Positions 42,641 through 55,663 of a stretch of 64,000 bases of DNA are shown piece after piece (within the stretch, counting starts at the first letter, position 1; the number at the start of each line of letters is the position of its first letter). The notes beneath the pieces were generated by a model that worked only from the letters and a program-made list of their open reading frames with translations, did no database searches and was not told the origin of the DNA. The stretch comes from Friedmanniella luteola (GTDB lineage Bacteria > Actinomycetota > Actinomycetes > Propionibacteriales > Propionibacteriaceae): NCBI RefSeq assembly GCF_900105065.1, contig NZ_LT629749.1:3906001-3970000 (forward strand). Direction: 5' to 3'. The translations under genes were made by a program, and so were the position numbers.

Positions 42641-43888
42641 TCAGCGCCGACCGCTGGCCACGGGTTCGGGGACGGCGAGCGGCTCCCTCACCCGCAGCCG
42701 ACGCTCGAGCACGACGAGCCCCACCAGGGCGATCGCCGACAGCACCGCCGGCACGTAGAAGACCTCGGGCAGACCGAGCCGGGCGACGCCGAAGCCGCCG
42801 ATGAGGCCGCCGGTGGCGGCGCCCAGCGTCATCGAGCTGAGGAAGACCCCCGAGGCCGTGCCGACCCCCTCGGGATACAGGTGCTGAGCGATCGAGACGC
42901 CCAGGGCGCCCAGGGCGGCCCACAGGCCCGCGGCGAGCAGCTGGCCGAGGAAGAGCCCGGCCACGCCGGTGCTGGTGGCGAAGGCGAGGTTCGCCCCGAC
43001 GCCCAGGGCCAGCCCGAACACCATCACCTTCAGCGGCCCGTACCGGTCGGCGAAGCGGGCGAGGAACGGCATGAGGGTGAGCTCGAGCAGCGGCTGGATG
43101 GCGATGACGGCGCCCCGCACGGTGTCGGGCACCCCGAGCTCGTCGGCCATGTAGAGGGGGAGGAAGCCGAACTTGATGGTGTCCCCGGTCATGGCGAGGA
43201 CGCACAGGCCGGTGAACGCCAGCAGGGGCACCATCCGGCGCCGGGACCCACGCGGGCTGCGGGTACCTGCGAGCTCGTGACCCGGATGCCGGAAGCGCAG
43301 CACCCGCTGCCCACCGAGGGGCAGCACCTGGCTCAGCGTGAGCACCGCGGTGGCCACGAGGAGGGGACGGAGCCCCACCACGCTGCCCAGCCAGCTACCC
43401 AGCACCGGGCCCAGCACCCAGCCCGCGGTGAAGGCCATCCGGACGGCCGAGAGGATCCGGTTGTCCGCCCCCGTGGGCTGCCGGCTGAGCTCGTCGCGGG
43501 TGGCGGCGAAGAGCTGGGCCATCGAGGCCCCGGAGATGCTGAGGGCCACGGCGCTGATGACGAAGGGCATCCAGACCTCGGTGCTGAGCGCCATGGCCAG
43601 CCAGCCCAGCGCTCCGACGACGGCGCAGACCCGGAACAGCCCCAGCCGGTCCTCGCGACGGTCGGACAGCCGCCCGAGGAGGAAGCCGGCGACGGGCGCC
43701 GCCAGGTTGGTCACGTAGTAGAGCCCGGCGACGGTGTAGGACGCACCGAGGTCGCGGACGAGGAACAGCGTCAGCTGCGGCAGCGTCGCCGAGACGGCCA
43801 GGCCGCTCAGCAGCAGGGCCGCGAAGGCGCTCCGGTAGAAGCGGGACGCGAGGATGATGCGCACGGTCGAGGTGCGAGGGCTGGTCAC
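42641..43888 (-). CDS. MFS transporter of the sugar efflux (SET) type
   Basis: 415 aa with about twelve membrane segments and a basic central loop (RSPRGSRRR). LPQLTLFLVRDLGAS in the first helix, GRLSDRREDRLGLF as the MFS loop 2-3 motif, AQLFAATRDE, and SAVRMAFTAGWVLGPVLGSWL resemble SetA/SetB sugar efflux proteins. The GTG start at 43888 is chosen because the membrane protein begins just after it; the longer frame upstream is not MFS-like. Probable role is export of sugars or sugar analogues; specificity unknown. Confidence 0.82.
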   Translation of the reverse strand: MTSPRTSTVRIILASRFYRSAFAALLLSGLAVSATLPQLTLFLVRDLGASYTVAGLYYVTNLAAPVAGFLLGRLSDRREDRLGLFRVCAVVGALGWLAMALSTEVWMPFVISAVALSISGASMAQLFAATRDELSRQPTGADNRILSAVRMAFTAGWVLGPVLGSWLGSVVGLRPLLVATAVLTLSQVLPLGGQRVLRFRHPGHELAGTRSPRGSRRRMVPLLAFTGLCVLAMTGDTIKFGFLPLYMADELGVPDTVRGAVIAIQPLLELTLMPFLARFADRYGPLKVMVFGLALGVGANLAFATSTGVAGLFLGQLLAAGLWAALGALGVSIAQHLYPEGVGTASGVFLSSMTLGAATGGLIGGFGVARLGLPEVFYVPAVLSAIALVGLVVLERRLRVREPLAVPEPVASGRR

Positions 43889-44047
43889 GGGTGCAGGACT
43901 TCCGGGACGGAGACGGAGACTCGACGACGGCGTCGGGCTGAATCGATACAGAGAGCCTAACAAGTGCACGCCGCCAGATCGAGGGGGGCTCGCCTCCACC
44001 GTGCGTCCGGGCCGGGGCCGACCGCGACCCTGCCGGACGTGGAAAGA

Positions 44048-44083
44048 CTTCAAGCCCGACCCCCGAAAGGGTCAGGCTTGAAG
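44048..44083 (-). terminator. rRNA operon terminator
   Basis: CTTCAAGCC/GGCTTGAAG plus GACCC/GGGTC form a long hairpin with a CCGAAA-type loop just after the 5S gene, followed on the minus strand by TCTTTCC. This is the end of the rrn operon. Confidence 0.85.
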
Positions 44084-44091
44084 TGTGTTGT

Positions 44092-44208
44092 CCGGCGACG
44101 TCCTAGTCTCCCACACGGTCCCCCGTGCAGTACCATCGGCGCTGAAAGGCTTAACTTCCGGGTTCGGAATGGGACCGGGTGTTTCCCTAACGCTGTGATC
44201 ACCGAAAC
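44092..44208 (-). rRNA. rrf: 5S ribosomal RNA
   Basis: About 117 nt. On the minus strand it contains the conserved loop C region CCCATTCCGAACCCGGAAGTTAAG and ends with the complementary GGACGTCGCCGG arm. Ends are estimated to within a few bases. It lies 136 bp after the 23S gene. Confidence 0.95.
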
Positions 44209-44306
44209 TCTATGAAGATACCTGCGCAAACCCCCGCACCCAACCCCCACCAACCCCCGCAAGAGGGGAGATGAGAGTGGTGCTCAGGGGTTCCCGACCG
44301 TATCTC

Positions 44307-44341
44307 GAGAACCTCACAGTGGACGCGTAGCATCTTTGTAG
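44307..44341 (-). repeat. 23S processing-stem arm, 3' side
   Basis: Nearly perfect inverted partner of 47465-47498: CACAGTGGACGCG and GCATCTTTGTAG are shared. The two arms would pair around the 23S precursor to form the RNase III-type processing stem. The GAGAACCTCACAG part also resembles boxA. Confidence 0.8.
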
Positions 44342-44344
44342 AAA

Positions 44345-49326
<4,982 letters not shown>

Positions 49327-49541
49327 AATATCGCAAAACCAACCAACCCCGAAAGGCCAGCCAGCAACAGCGTCAAAAACAACGAGTTCAACCACTGACA
49401 GAACCCAATAGCTGGGTCAATCAACAATCAATCTCAAAGGAATCCGACCCAACCCAACCCCGACCCACCCCGAAGGACAGACCAGAACCAAGCCAGGCAC
49501 GGGTTTCAATTAGTGCATATTTGGCATTGACTTTAAGCACG

Positions 49542-49556
49542 CTGTTAAGTTCTCAA
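49542..49556 (-). promoter_or_regulatory. boxA-like antitermination element of the rrn leader
   Basis: The minus strand reads TTGAGAACTTAACAG, matching the TTGAGAACTCAACAG leader element typical of actinobacterial rRNA operons, which recruits the Nus antitermination complex. Confidence 0.75.
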
Positions 49557-49613
49557 GACTCGCTCACACACCGCACCAGGCTTTTCAATTCCCGGCTTGG
49601 GGCAACTCGACTT

Positions 49614-49642
49614 ACTTTAGTCATCCGCTGGACCGGAGTCAA
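49614..49642 (-). promoter_or_regulatory. rrn promoter P2
   Basis: TTGACT (49642-49637) and TAAAGT (49619-49614) on the minus strand with a 17-bp spacer, reading into the 16S leader. Confidence 0.75.
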
Positions 49643-49788
49643 ATCCGGCTTCCTGGCTGACCCCACCGACCTTCGTCGGCTCCTGCCGCCTGTGGGCGGA
49701 CAGCAACCTTGTGACCAAGGTGGTGGTGGTGCCCGAGGCCGGCCACCAGGTCTTCCGACCGGCGTCCCGCACCCTCAGGGCTCGGACT

Positions 49789-49817
49789 ACGTTACCTGCG
49801 AGAGACCGACTGGTCAA
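49789..49817 (-). promoter_or_regulatory. rrn promoter P1
   Basis: TTGACC (49817-49812) and TAACGT (49794-49789) on the minus strand with a 17-bp spacer, 175 bp upstream of P2. Confidence 0.65.
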
Positions 49818-50097
49818 CTCCGGCTCGGTGGCCCGGTTCGTGCTCCCCTCGTGGCCGCCCAGGATGGCCCTGGACTGGTCGTCCAGGGACCCGTTGGTCG
49901 GAGGGGGCCTCCCGGTCGGCCACCGCGTCTGGTCAACCAGAGCGCTCGGTGTCCTGCATCCCGTGAAGGCTCCGCCACCGTACGCCCCTCCCCCGGGCGG
50001 ACTCAAGCCGGCTGGGGGGAGCGGTCACCGCGACGTCCTGGGTCGGCCCCCCAGCGGAGGCAGCCGGACGTGGTGGCGGTGTGCCAGGCTCCCGTCC

Positions 50098-51063
50098 ATG
50101 AGCACCGTGAGCCCCCGTGGACTCCACCACGTCACCGCCATCGCCAGCGACCCCCAGGCGAACGTCGACTTCTACACCGGGACGCTCGGCCTGCGTCTGG
50201 TGAAGCAGACGGTCAACTTCGACGCGCCCGACTCCTACCACCTCTACTACGGCGACGCGGCGGGGTCTCCCTCGACGCTGCTGACCTTCTTCCCGTGGCC
50301 GGGGGTGCCGCGCGGCCGCTCCGGCGCCGGGATGATGACCGCCACCGCGTTCAGCGTCCCCGGCGCCTCGCTGGGCTGGTGGCAGCAGCGCTTCCGCCGC
50401 CTGGGCGTCGACGCGGACGCCCCCGTCAGCCGCGACACCGAGGAGGTGCTCAGCTTCCGCGACCCCGACGGGATGGTGGTCGAGCTGGTCGCCGCGGACG
50501 GTGACCACCGCTCCGGCTGGGACGGCGTCGCCGACATCCCGTCCGGGCACGCGGTCCGCGGCCTGCACGCGGTGACCTTGTCGGAGCAGCAGCTGGACCC
50601 CTCGGCCGGGATGCTCACCGAGCTGCTGGGGCTGAGCGTGGAGGCGGAGGACGGGGACCGGGTGCGCTTCGGGATGCCGGACCGCGGCGCCGGCGGCCTC
50701 GTCGACGTCCTGGCGGGCGTCCGGGAGCGGGGTCGGCAGGCCGGCGGAACGGTCCACCACGTCGCCTTCCGCGCCCCCGACCTCGCGACCATGACGCAGT
50801 GGCAGGGCGAGCTGCTGGGCCGCGGGGTCCGCGTCACCCAGATCCTCGACCGCCAGTACTTCAAGTCCATCTACTTCCGCGAGCCGGGCGGGGTGCTCTT
50901 CGAGATCGCCACCGACGCGCCCGGCTTCGCCACCGACGAACCGCTGCTGGAGCTCGGCCGGCACCTCAAGCTGCCCCCGTGGCTCGAGCCGAGCCGTGAG
51001 CAGATCGCGGCGGCGCTCCCACCCCTGCGGCTGCCCCCGCAGCCCGCGGAGCCGGCGGCCTGA
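50098..51063 (+). CDS. Ring-cleaving dioxygenase-like VOC protein (MhqO type)
   Basis: 321 aa with two tandem VOC modules. Module 1 starts GLHHVTAIASDPQANVDFYTGTLGLRLVKQTVNFD and includes SYHLYYGDAAGSPSTLLTFFPWP. Module 2 (about 155-290) includes VRGLHAVTLSE, TVHHVAFRAPD and VLFEIATDAPGF with the metal-binding His/Glu positions. This is the MhqO/LinE-like hydroquinone dioxygenase group. ATG 50098 is chosen because the domain starts seven residues later, although a long frame extends upstream into the rrn promoter region. A hydrolase gene follows within a few bases, as in mhq operons. Confidence 0.87.
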   Translation: MSTVSPRGLHHVTAIASDPQANVDFYTGTLGLRLVKQTVNFDAPDSYHLYYGDAAGSPSTLLTFFPWPGVPRGRSGAGMMTATAFSVPGASLGWWQQRFRRLGVDADAPVSRDTEEVLSFRDPDGMVVELVAADGDHRSGWDGVADIPSGHAVRGLHAVTLSEQQLDPSAGMLTELLGLSVEAEDGDRVRFGMPDRGAGGLVDVLAGVRERGRQAGGTVHHVAFRAPDLATMTQWQGELLGRGVRVTQILDRQYFKSIYFREPGGVLFEIATDAPGFATDEPLLELGRHLKLPPWLEPSREQIAAALPPLRLPPQPAEPAA

Positions 51064-51067
51064 GGTG

Positions 51068-51700
51068 GTGACCGACCCGCTCGCCCGCCCCCACGTCGCC
51101 CTCCCCGCGGAACCCGGCAACGGCGGGCCGGCGCTGCTGCTGCTGCACGGCACCGGCGGCGACGAGCACGACCTCCTCGGGCTACGGGAGGTGCTCTCCC
51201 CCGGCGCTGCGGTCCTCTCGCCGCGGGGCACGGTCCTCGAGCAGGGGATGCCGCGCTTCTTCCGGCGGCTGCGGGAGGGCGTCTTCGACGAGGACGACCT
51301 CTCGGCACGGGCGGACGAGCTGGCCCGCTTCGTCGAGGCGGCCTCGGCGGCGCACGGCCTGGCCGACCGGGGCCTGGTCGCCGTGGGCTTCTCCAACGGC
51401 GCCAACATCGCCTCGGCCCTGCTGCTGCGCCACCCCGGCCTGCTGCGGGGCGCGGCGCTGTTCGCCGCGATGGTGCCCTACGGCGCGCCGCCCGCGGTGG
51501 AGCTCTCCGGCCTCCCGGTGCTGGTGTCCAACGGCGCCCGCGACCCGATGATCCCGCGGGCCCGCACCGAGCTCCTCGAGGACCAGCTCCGGGCACGGGG
51601 CGCCGTGGTGACCGACGTGCCCCACCCCGGAGGGCACCAGCTGGACCTCACCGCCCTCCGGCGGACGACGGACTGGCTGAGCGCCCTGCCGGAGCGCTGA
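51068..51700 (+). CDS. Alpha/beta-hydrolase, carboxylesterase/phospholipase family (MhqD type)
   Basis: 210 aa. LLLLHGTGGDEHDLLGL is the oxyanion region, VGFSNGANIASALL the nucleophile elbow (Ser in GFSNG), SNGARDPMIP the acid and HPGGHQLDL the catalytic histidine. GTG 51068 or 51065 could start translation; both follow the dioxygenase stop by a few bases, so the pair is an operon. The combination matches mhqO-mhqD, linked to quinone/hydroquinone or electrophile stress in other bacteria. Confidence 0.87.
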   Translation: MTDPLARPHVALPAEPGNGGPALLLLHGTGGDEHDLLGLREVLSPGAAVLSPRGTVLEQGMPRFFRRLREGVFDEDDLSARADELARFVEAASAAHGLADRGLVAVGFSNGANIASALLLRHPGLLRGAALFAAMVPYGAPPAVELSGLPVLVSNGARDPMIPRARTELLEDQLRARGAVVTDVPHPGGHQLDLTALRRTTDWLSALPER

Positions 51701-51706
51701 AGGGCC

Positions 51707-52057
51707 TCAGTGGACGTGGTCGCGCCAGTCGGCCGGCACCGCGCCGACGGGACCCGGCACCGGCTGGTCGACCGGGTGGTGCTCCGGGGGCGCGAGGTCT
51801 GGCCCGGAGGCGAAGAAGGCCTCGTCGCCGTAGCGGTAGAACCAGGTCTCGCCGGGCTCGAAGCTGCGGATGAGGTCGTGCCCCGTGGCGCTCGCGTGCG
51901 CGGTGGCGTGCTGCGCGGGCGAGGTGTCGCAGCAGCCGATGTGCCCGCACGAGGCGCAACGCCGCAGGTGCACCCACCAGCCCCCGGCGTCGAGGCACTC
52001 GACGCAGCCGGTGCCGCTCGGCGGGACCGTCAGGTCCAGGTCGTCGGGCTCGGTCAT
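51707..52057 (-). CDS. UBP-type zinc finger protein
   Basis: 116 aa. GCVECLDAGGWWVHLRRCASCGHIGCCDTSPAQHATAHASATGHDLIRS carries the Cys/His pattern of ZnF_UBP domains, and GETWFYRYGDEAFF follows as in bacterial stand-alone members. AGGAGGAG lies 4 bp upstream of the ATG. Role unknown; in actinobacteria these small proteins often sit beside oxidoreductase genes. The C-terminal tail (PPEHHPVDQPVPGPVGAVP) is Pro-rich. Confidence 0.9.
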   Translation of the reverse strand: MTEPDDLDLTVPPSGTGCVECLDAGGWWVHLRRCASCGHIGCCDTSPAQHATAHASATGHDLIRSFEPGETWFYRYGDEAFFASGPDLAPPEHHPVDQPVPGPVGAVPADWRDHVH

Positions 52058-52177
52058 GGGCTCCTCCTGCTGCTCGCCGGACGTGTGTGGCGCCGAGGCT
52101 ACGGCTCGTCGCGTCCGGCCGCACCGGCTGTTCCGAATGCGGTTGATCCGGTCGCGCCCCTCCGGCAGGGTGACCCC

Positions 52178-53089
52178 GTGCCGCGCCCCCTGCCCGACGC
52201 CGTGGGTCCGGACGGCCGCGGCGGCATCACCGTGGAGCTCGTCCAGCGTCTCCTCGCCCAGCAGTTCCCCCGGTGGGCCGGGCTCCCCGTGCGCCCGGTG
52301 CCAGCGGACGGCTGGGACAACCGGACCTACCGGCTCGGCGACGACCTGCTCGTCCGGCTGCCCAGCGCCGCGGGCTACGCGGCCGCCGTCGCGAAGGAGG
52401 ACCGGTGGCTGCGCCGCCTGGCGCCCGGGCTCCCGCTGCGGGTGCCGGAGCCGGTCGCCACCGGCCGCCCGGGGGCGGGCTACCCCTGGTCGTGGTCGGT
52501 GCGCCGGTGGATCCCCGGCCGTCCCGTGCTGGGCACGTCGCCGGCCGACCCCGTCACCTTCGCGCGCGACCTGGCCGCCTTCCTGAGGGCGCTGCGCGCG
52601 CTCGACCCGGCGGAGGGCCCGGCCCCCGGCGCGCACTGCTTCCACCGCGGTGGCCCTCCGGCCTTCTACGACGCCGAGGTGCGCGCGGCCCTGGACAGCC
52701 TGGGCGCCACCGTCGACGGCGACGCCTGCCGCGCGGTGTGGGCCAGCGCCCTGGCGTCGTCCTGGACGGGTCCGCCGGTCTGGTTCCACGGGGACGTCGC
52801 CGTCGGCAACCTGCTGCTGGACGACGAGGGCGTGCTGTCGGCCGTCCTCGACTTCGGGACGTGCGGCGTCGGCGACCCCGCCTGCGACCTGGTCGTCACC
52901 TGGACCCTGCTCCGCGACGAGGCCCGCGCCGCCTTCCGCGCGGGTGTCGGGCTGGACGACGCCACCTGGGCGCGGGCTCGGGGCTGGGCCCTGTGGAAGG
53001 CGCTGATCGTGCTGGCCGGCGACGCGACCGACGCGGCTGGCAACCGGGGCGTGGTCGCGGAGGTGCTCGCCGACCACGCCCGCAGCTGA
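52178..53089 (+). CDS. Aminoglycoside phosphotransferase-family kinase
   Basis: 303 aa. DGWDNRTYRLGDDLLVRLPS is the nucleotide-binding sheet with the lysine/arginine position, VWFHGDVAVGNLLLDD the catalytic loop and VLDFGTCGVGDPACDLVVTW the metal-binding segment. GTG 52178 was chosen because GCAGGG lies upstream and the protein is family-sized. The true substrate may be a small hydroxylated metabolite rather than an antibiotic. It ends 1 bp before the convergent SDR gene. Confidence 0.87.
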   Translation: MPRPLPDAVGPDGRGGITVELVQRLLAQQFPRWAGLPVRPVPADGWDNRTYRLGDDLLVRLPSAAGYAAAVAKEDRWLRRLAPGLPLRVPEPVATGRPGAGYPWSWSVRRWIPGRPVLGTSPADPVTFARDLAAFLRALRALDPAEGPAPGAHCFHRGGPPAFYDAEVRAALDSLGATVDGDACRAVWASALASSWTGPPVWFHGDVAVGNLLLDDEGVLSAVLDFGTCGVGDPACDLVVTWTLLRDEARAAFRAGVGLDDATWARARGWALWKALIVLAGDATDAAGNRGVVAEVLADHARS

Positions 53090-53090
53090 C

Positions 53091-53846
53091 CTAGAGCGTG
53101 GTCATCCCGCCGTCGACGCGGAAGATCGCCCCGGTCGCGTAGCCGGACTCGTCGCTGGCGAGGTAGACCATGATCCCCTCGACGTCGGCCGCGGTGCCCG
53201 GCCGGCCGAGCGGGATGCGGGAGATGATCGCCGCCCGGTCCTCCGCGTTCCCGCTGATCGCGGAGACGAGCGGCGTCTCCGTGTAGCCCGGCACCACGGT
53301 GTTCACCCGGATGCCGCGGCCGGCGTAGGCCTTGGCGACGGCGCGGGCCATCCCGTGCATGCCGGCCTTGGAGCTGGAGTAGGCCGTGAAGTCCTGGCCC
53401 TCACCGTTCAGGCCGGTGGGCGAGCCGGTGAGGACGATGGACCCACCCGAGCCGGCGAGCAGCGCCCGGACCGCGTGCTTGAGGGTCAAGAAGGTGCCGG
53501 TGAGGTTGACCGCGATGGTCTGCTGCCACACCTCGAGGTCGAGGTCGGCGACCTGGGCGTCCCGCCCGAACAGCTGGACGCCGGCGTTGGCCACCACGAC
53601 GTCCGGCGTGAACCCGGCCTCGGCGGCGGCGGCGAAGCCGGCCACCACGCTCGCCTCGTCGGCCACGTCGAGCGCCACGGCGAGCGCGCCCTCCCGGCCC
53701 TCGGTGACGCCCCGCGCTGCGACGACGTCCCGGTCCGTCACCACCACCCGGGCCCCCTCGGCGAGGAAGCGCTCCGCCACGCCCCGGCCGATGCCGGAGC
53801 CGGCCCCCGTGACCAGGGCCGTCTTGCCCTCGAGCCGTCCGCTCAT
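53091..53846 (-). CDS. SDR oxidoreductase of the apionate locus, candidate sugar 1-dehydrogenase
   Basis: 251 aa classical SDR: TGAGSGIGRGVAERF for NAD(P), ANAGVQLFG, the catalytic Ser in LTGSPTG, and YSSSKAGMHGMARAVA for Tyr-Lys. It is the third gene of the oiaC-apnO-SDR operon, 25 bp after apnO. SDRs in similar loci oxidise aldopentoses at C1 to lactones, so it may make D-apionolactone from D-apiose, replacing the Gfo/Idh-type ApsD known elsewhere. It could instead act on another intermediate. The family is certain; the reaction is a hypothesis. Confidence 0.8.
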   Translation of the reverse strand: MSGRLEGKTALVTGAGSGIGRGVAERFLAEGARVVVTDRDVVAARGVTEGREGALAVALDVADEASVVAGFAAAAEAGFTPDVVVANAGVQLFGRDAQVADLDLEVWQQTIAVNLTGTFLTLKHAVRALLAGSGGSIVLTGSPTGLNGEGQDFTAYSSSKAGMHGMARAVAKAYAGRGIRVNTVVPGYTETPLVSAISGNAEDRAAIISRIPLGRPGTAADVEGIMVYLASDESGYATGAIFRVDGGMTTL

Positions 53847-53871
53847 CGCCGCTCCCGCCCCGTCCCCGGCC

Positions 53872-54756
53872 TCAGCGCTCGATCGCGTCGAGGTGGAGCA
53901 TCTGCTTGAGCACGTGGTCCAGCTCGTCGTCGGCGAAGATCGACTTCCAGTCCTCCTTGACGATCTTGTCGCGGCCGTAGTCCATCGCGATCAGGCAGGC
54001 GTCGGAGAAGGGGTTGTCCCCCCGCAGGCCGTTGGCCAGCGCGACCTGCACGTGGCCCATCAACATCGCGCGGGCCGCGGGCTCGGGGACGCCCACGGTG
54101 TGGATCGTCTCCTGGAGGGCCTCGTTGAGCAGGGCGCCGACCATGCAGGCGACGACCTCGACCAGCGTCGGCTCGAGGTAGGCCAGCTGCTTGACGGTCA
54201 CCCAGTGCACCGAGAGCACCGGGGCGTACATGAGCGTGATGACCTCCTCGGCCACCGCCCGCTTGGCGAGGTCGTCGGACTCGAAGGCCGCGACCACCTC
54301 CTGCGGGGCGGCGATCCCGCCGAAGGTGTCCGCGAGCTCCGCCTCGGTCTTGCGCTGCAGGAAGACCGACGGGTGGCAGGGGTGCGCGACGGCGTACTCG
54401 ACGTCGGCCCGGCGGAACAGCAGGTTGGCGTAGGCGGCGGCCGGGTCCAGCGTCAGCACGACGGCCCCGGTCTTGAGCTGGGGCACCACCTCGGCGGAGA
54501 CGGGCGCCAGGGCGACGTCGGGCACCGCGAGGATGACCACGTCGGCGTCCGCGACGGCCACCGCGGTGTCGGTCACGGTGCGGCCGGCGTCGGTCGTCCG
54601 CTGCCGGCCGGCCGGCGAGTTCTCGCTGTAGTGGACGGTGTGCTCGCTGCGCTGCAGGTTGTTGGAGACCCGCATGCCCATCTTCCCGCCGGCTCCGACG
54701 ACCGCGATGGTCAAGGGGGCGGTGGTCCGGGGCTGGGTGGTGACGTCGGTGCTCAC
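53872..54756 (-). CDS. apnO: D-apionate oxidoisomerase-like dehydrogenase
   Basis: 294 aa. The N-terminal Rossmann domain has IAVVGAGGKMGMRVSNNLQ and DADVVILAVPD. The C-terminal helical domain (about 165-290, VLSVHWVTVKQLAYLEPTLVEVV, LMGHVQVALANGLRGDNPFSDACLIAMDYG) is of the phosphogluconate-dehydrogenase C-terminal type found in ApnO proteins. ApnO converts D-apionate to 3-oxo-isoapionate with NAD by oxidation and hydroxymethyl migration. The AVAHPCHPSVF stretch fits that family as I recall it. The GTG start overlaps the upstream isomerase-like gene by 4 bp (GTGA). Assignment is supported by the divergent ApnL-like gene. Confidence 0.75.
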   Translation of the reverse strand: MSTDVTTQPRTTAPLTIAVVGAGGKMGMRVSNNLQRSEHTVHYSENSPAGRQRTTDAGRTVTDTAVAVADADVVILAVPDVALAPVSAEVVPQLKTGAVVLTLDPAAAYANLLFRRADVEYAVAHPCHPSVFLQRKTEAELADTFGGIAAPQEVVAAFESDDLAKRAVAEEVITLMYAPVLSVHWVTVKQLAYLEPTLVEVVACMVGALLNEALQETIHTVGVPEPAARAMLMGHVQVALANGLRGDNPFSDACLIAMDYGRDKIVKEDWKSIFADDELDHVLKQMLHLDAIER

Positions 54757-55553
54757 GACTGCGTGCTCCTCAGGTAGGAAAGGTTGTGCTCGGTCCAGCG
54801 CTGCTCGAGCGCGATGGTGGTGGCGCTGTCGCCCTGCCAGGGCAGCCAGTGCTCGACGATGCGGCTGATGCCGCGGGCGTCGGGGTCGACGAGGGCGACC
54901 ATCTCGGCGTAGGGCAGGAGGCCCTCGCCGAGCGGGCAGCCCACGAGGCTGAACCCCACCCAGCCGTCCTGGCGGGTGAAGTGGAAGTCCTTGACGTGCA
55001 GGTTCTTGACGTGGGCCGCGGTCCGCCGCACGGTGTCCATCGGCAGCTCCAGGGCGGCGACGCAGTTGGCCGGGTCGAGGCAGATGCCCAGCGCCGGGGA
55101 GCCGACCACCTCCACGACGTCGACGAGGGTCGCGACCGGCACCTGCTCGTAGGTCTCCAGGGCCAGGGTCACGCCGCCGGCCGCGTAGGCGGGCACCGCC
55201 GCGGTGAGCAGCCGGACGGCCTCGTCGCGGGTGGGCCGGTGGTCACCGGCGTTGAGCATGCTGCGGACCAGGGAGACGCCGAGCCGCTCCGCGAGGTGGA
55301 GGTACCGGGTGAGGTGCAGCCCGCCGATCCCCCGGGTGCCGAGCTCGAGCGCGACACCTAGGCCCTCGGCCGTCACCCGCACGGCGTCCAGCCGGGCGGC
55401 GTCCCACCGCTCGAGCTCGGGGTAGTCGCAGATCTGGAAGCGGTCGACGCCCGCGTCCGCGGTCCGCTCCAGCATCGCCTCGAGGCTCAGGGGGCTCGCG
55501 GCGGACGGGTGCCACTGCCAGAAGTAGGCGTAGGTGCCGAGGCCGGTGCTCAC
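54753..55553 (-). CDS. oiaC: Sugar-phosphate-isomerase-fold enzyme, probable 3-oxo-isoapionate decarboxylase
   Basis: 266 aa AP-endonuclease-2/xylose-isomerase-like TIM barrel. Metal ligands are likely the Glu of LALETYEQVP, the Asp of GICLDPANCVAALELP, the His of NLHVKDFHFTRQDGWVGF and the Glu of IVEHWLPWQGD. The motifs TYAYFWQWHP and CPLGEGLLPY agree with what I recall of OiaC, which decarboxylates 3-oxo-isoapionate to L-erythrulose. It is the first gene of the minus-strand unit, directly after the divergent operator, and is translationally coupled to apnO. A generic isomerase/epimerase on a related sugar is the alternative. Confidence 0.68.
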   Translation of the reverse strand: MSTGLGTYAYFWQWHPSAASPLSLEAMLERTADAGVDRFQICDYPELERWDAARLDAVRVTAEGLGVALELGTRGIGGLHLTRYLHLAERLGVSLVRSMLNAGDHRPTRDEAVRLLTAAVPAYAAGGVTLALETYEQVPVATLVDVVEVVGSPALGICLDPANCVAALELPMDTVRRTAAHVKNLHVKDFHFTRQDGWVGFSLVGCPLGEGLLPYAEMVALVDPDARGISRIVEHWLPWQGDSATTIALEQRWTEHNLSYLRSTQS

Positions 55554-55585
55554 GGGTCCCGAGCCTGCCGCTCCGGCGTCGACCT

Positions 55586-55621
55586 GTCAACCGGTTGACC
55601 AATTTTGGTCAACCGGTTGCC
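55586..55621. promoter_or_regulatory. Double palindromic operator between oiaC and the FadR-type regulator
   Basis: GTCAACCGGTTGAC (55586-55599) is a perfect palindrome. A near-identical copy GTCAACCGGTTGCC is at 55608-55621. Together CAACCGGTTGACCAA (55588-55602) and TTGGTCAACCGGTTG (55605-55619) make a perfect 15-bp inverted repeat. This is the likely binding site for the adjacent FadR-type regulator, acting on both units. Confidence 0.85.
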
Positions 55622-55627
55622 CGGTCG

Positions 55628-55657
55628 TTGCTGGGAGCGCGGCGTGGACCCTAGGCT
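55628..55657 (+). promoter_or_regulatory. Candidate promoter of the regulator-apnL unit
   Basis: TTGCTG (55628-55633) and TAGGCT (55652-55657) with an 18-bp spacer. Transcription would begin near 55664, the GTG start itself, so the mRNA may be leaderless. It directly abuts the operator. Confidence 0.5.
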
Positions 55658-55663
55658 GCGCGT

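Larger units (their letters stand above)
49327..50097 (-). other. rRNA operon leader and promoter region
   Basis: 771 bp without a protein gene. It contains a boxA-like element, two promoter-like sequences reading toward the 16S gene, and a GC-rich upstream part (about 49820-50097) with nothing recognisable. Open frames crossing it have no ribosome-binding site or domain. Confidence 0.8.

Noticed and set aside
37337-44053. Biosynthetic gene cluster suggested by a large LAL regulator and an efflux protein
   Set aside because: No PKS, NRPS, terpene or RiPP biosynthetic genes are present; the neighbours are a catalase, small proteins and rRNA.
49617-50006. 129-codon minus-strand frame in the rrn upstream region
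   Set aside because: It covers the two rrn promoters, has a low-complexity composition and no ribosome-binding site.
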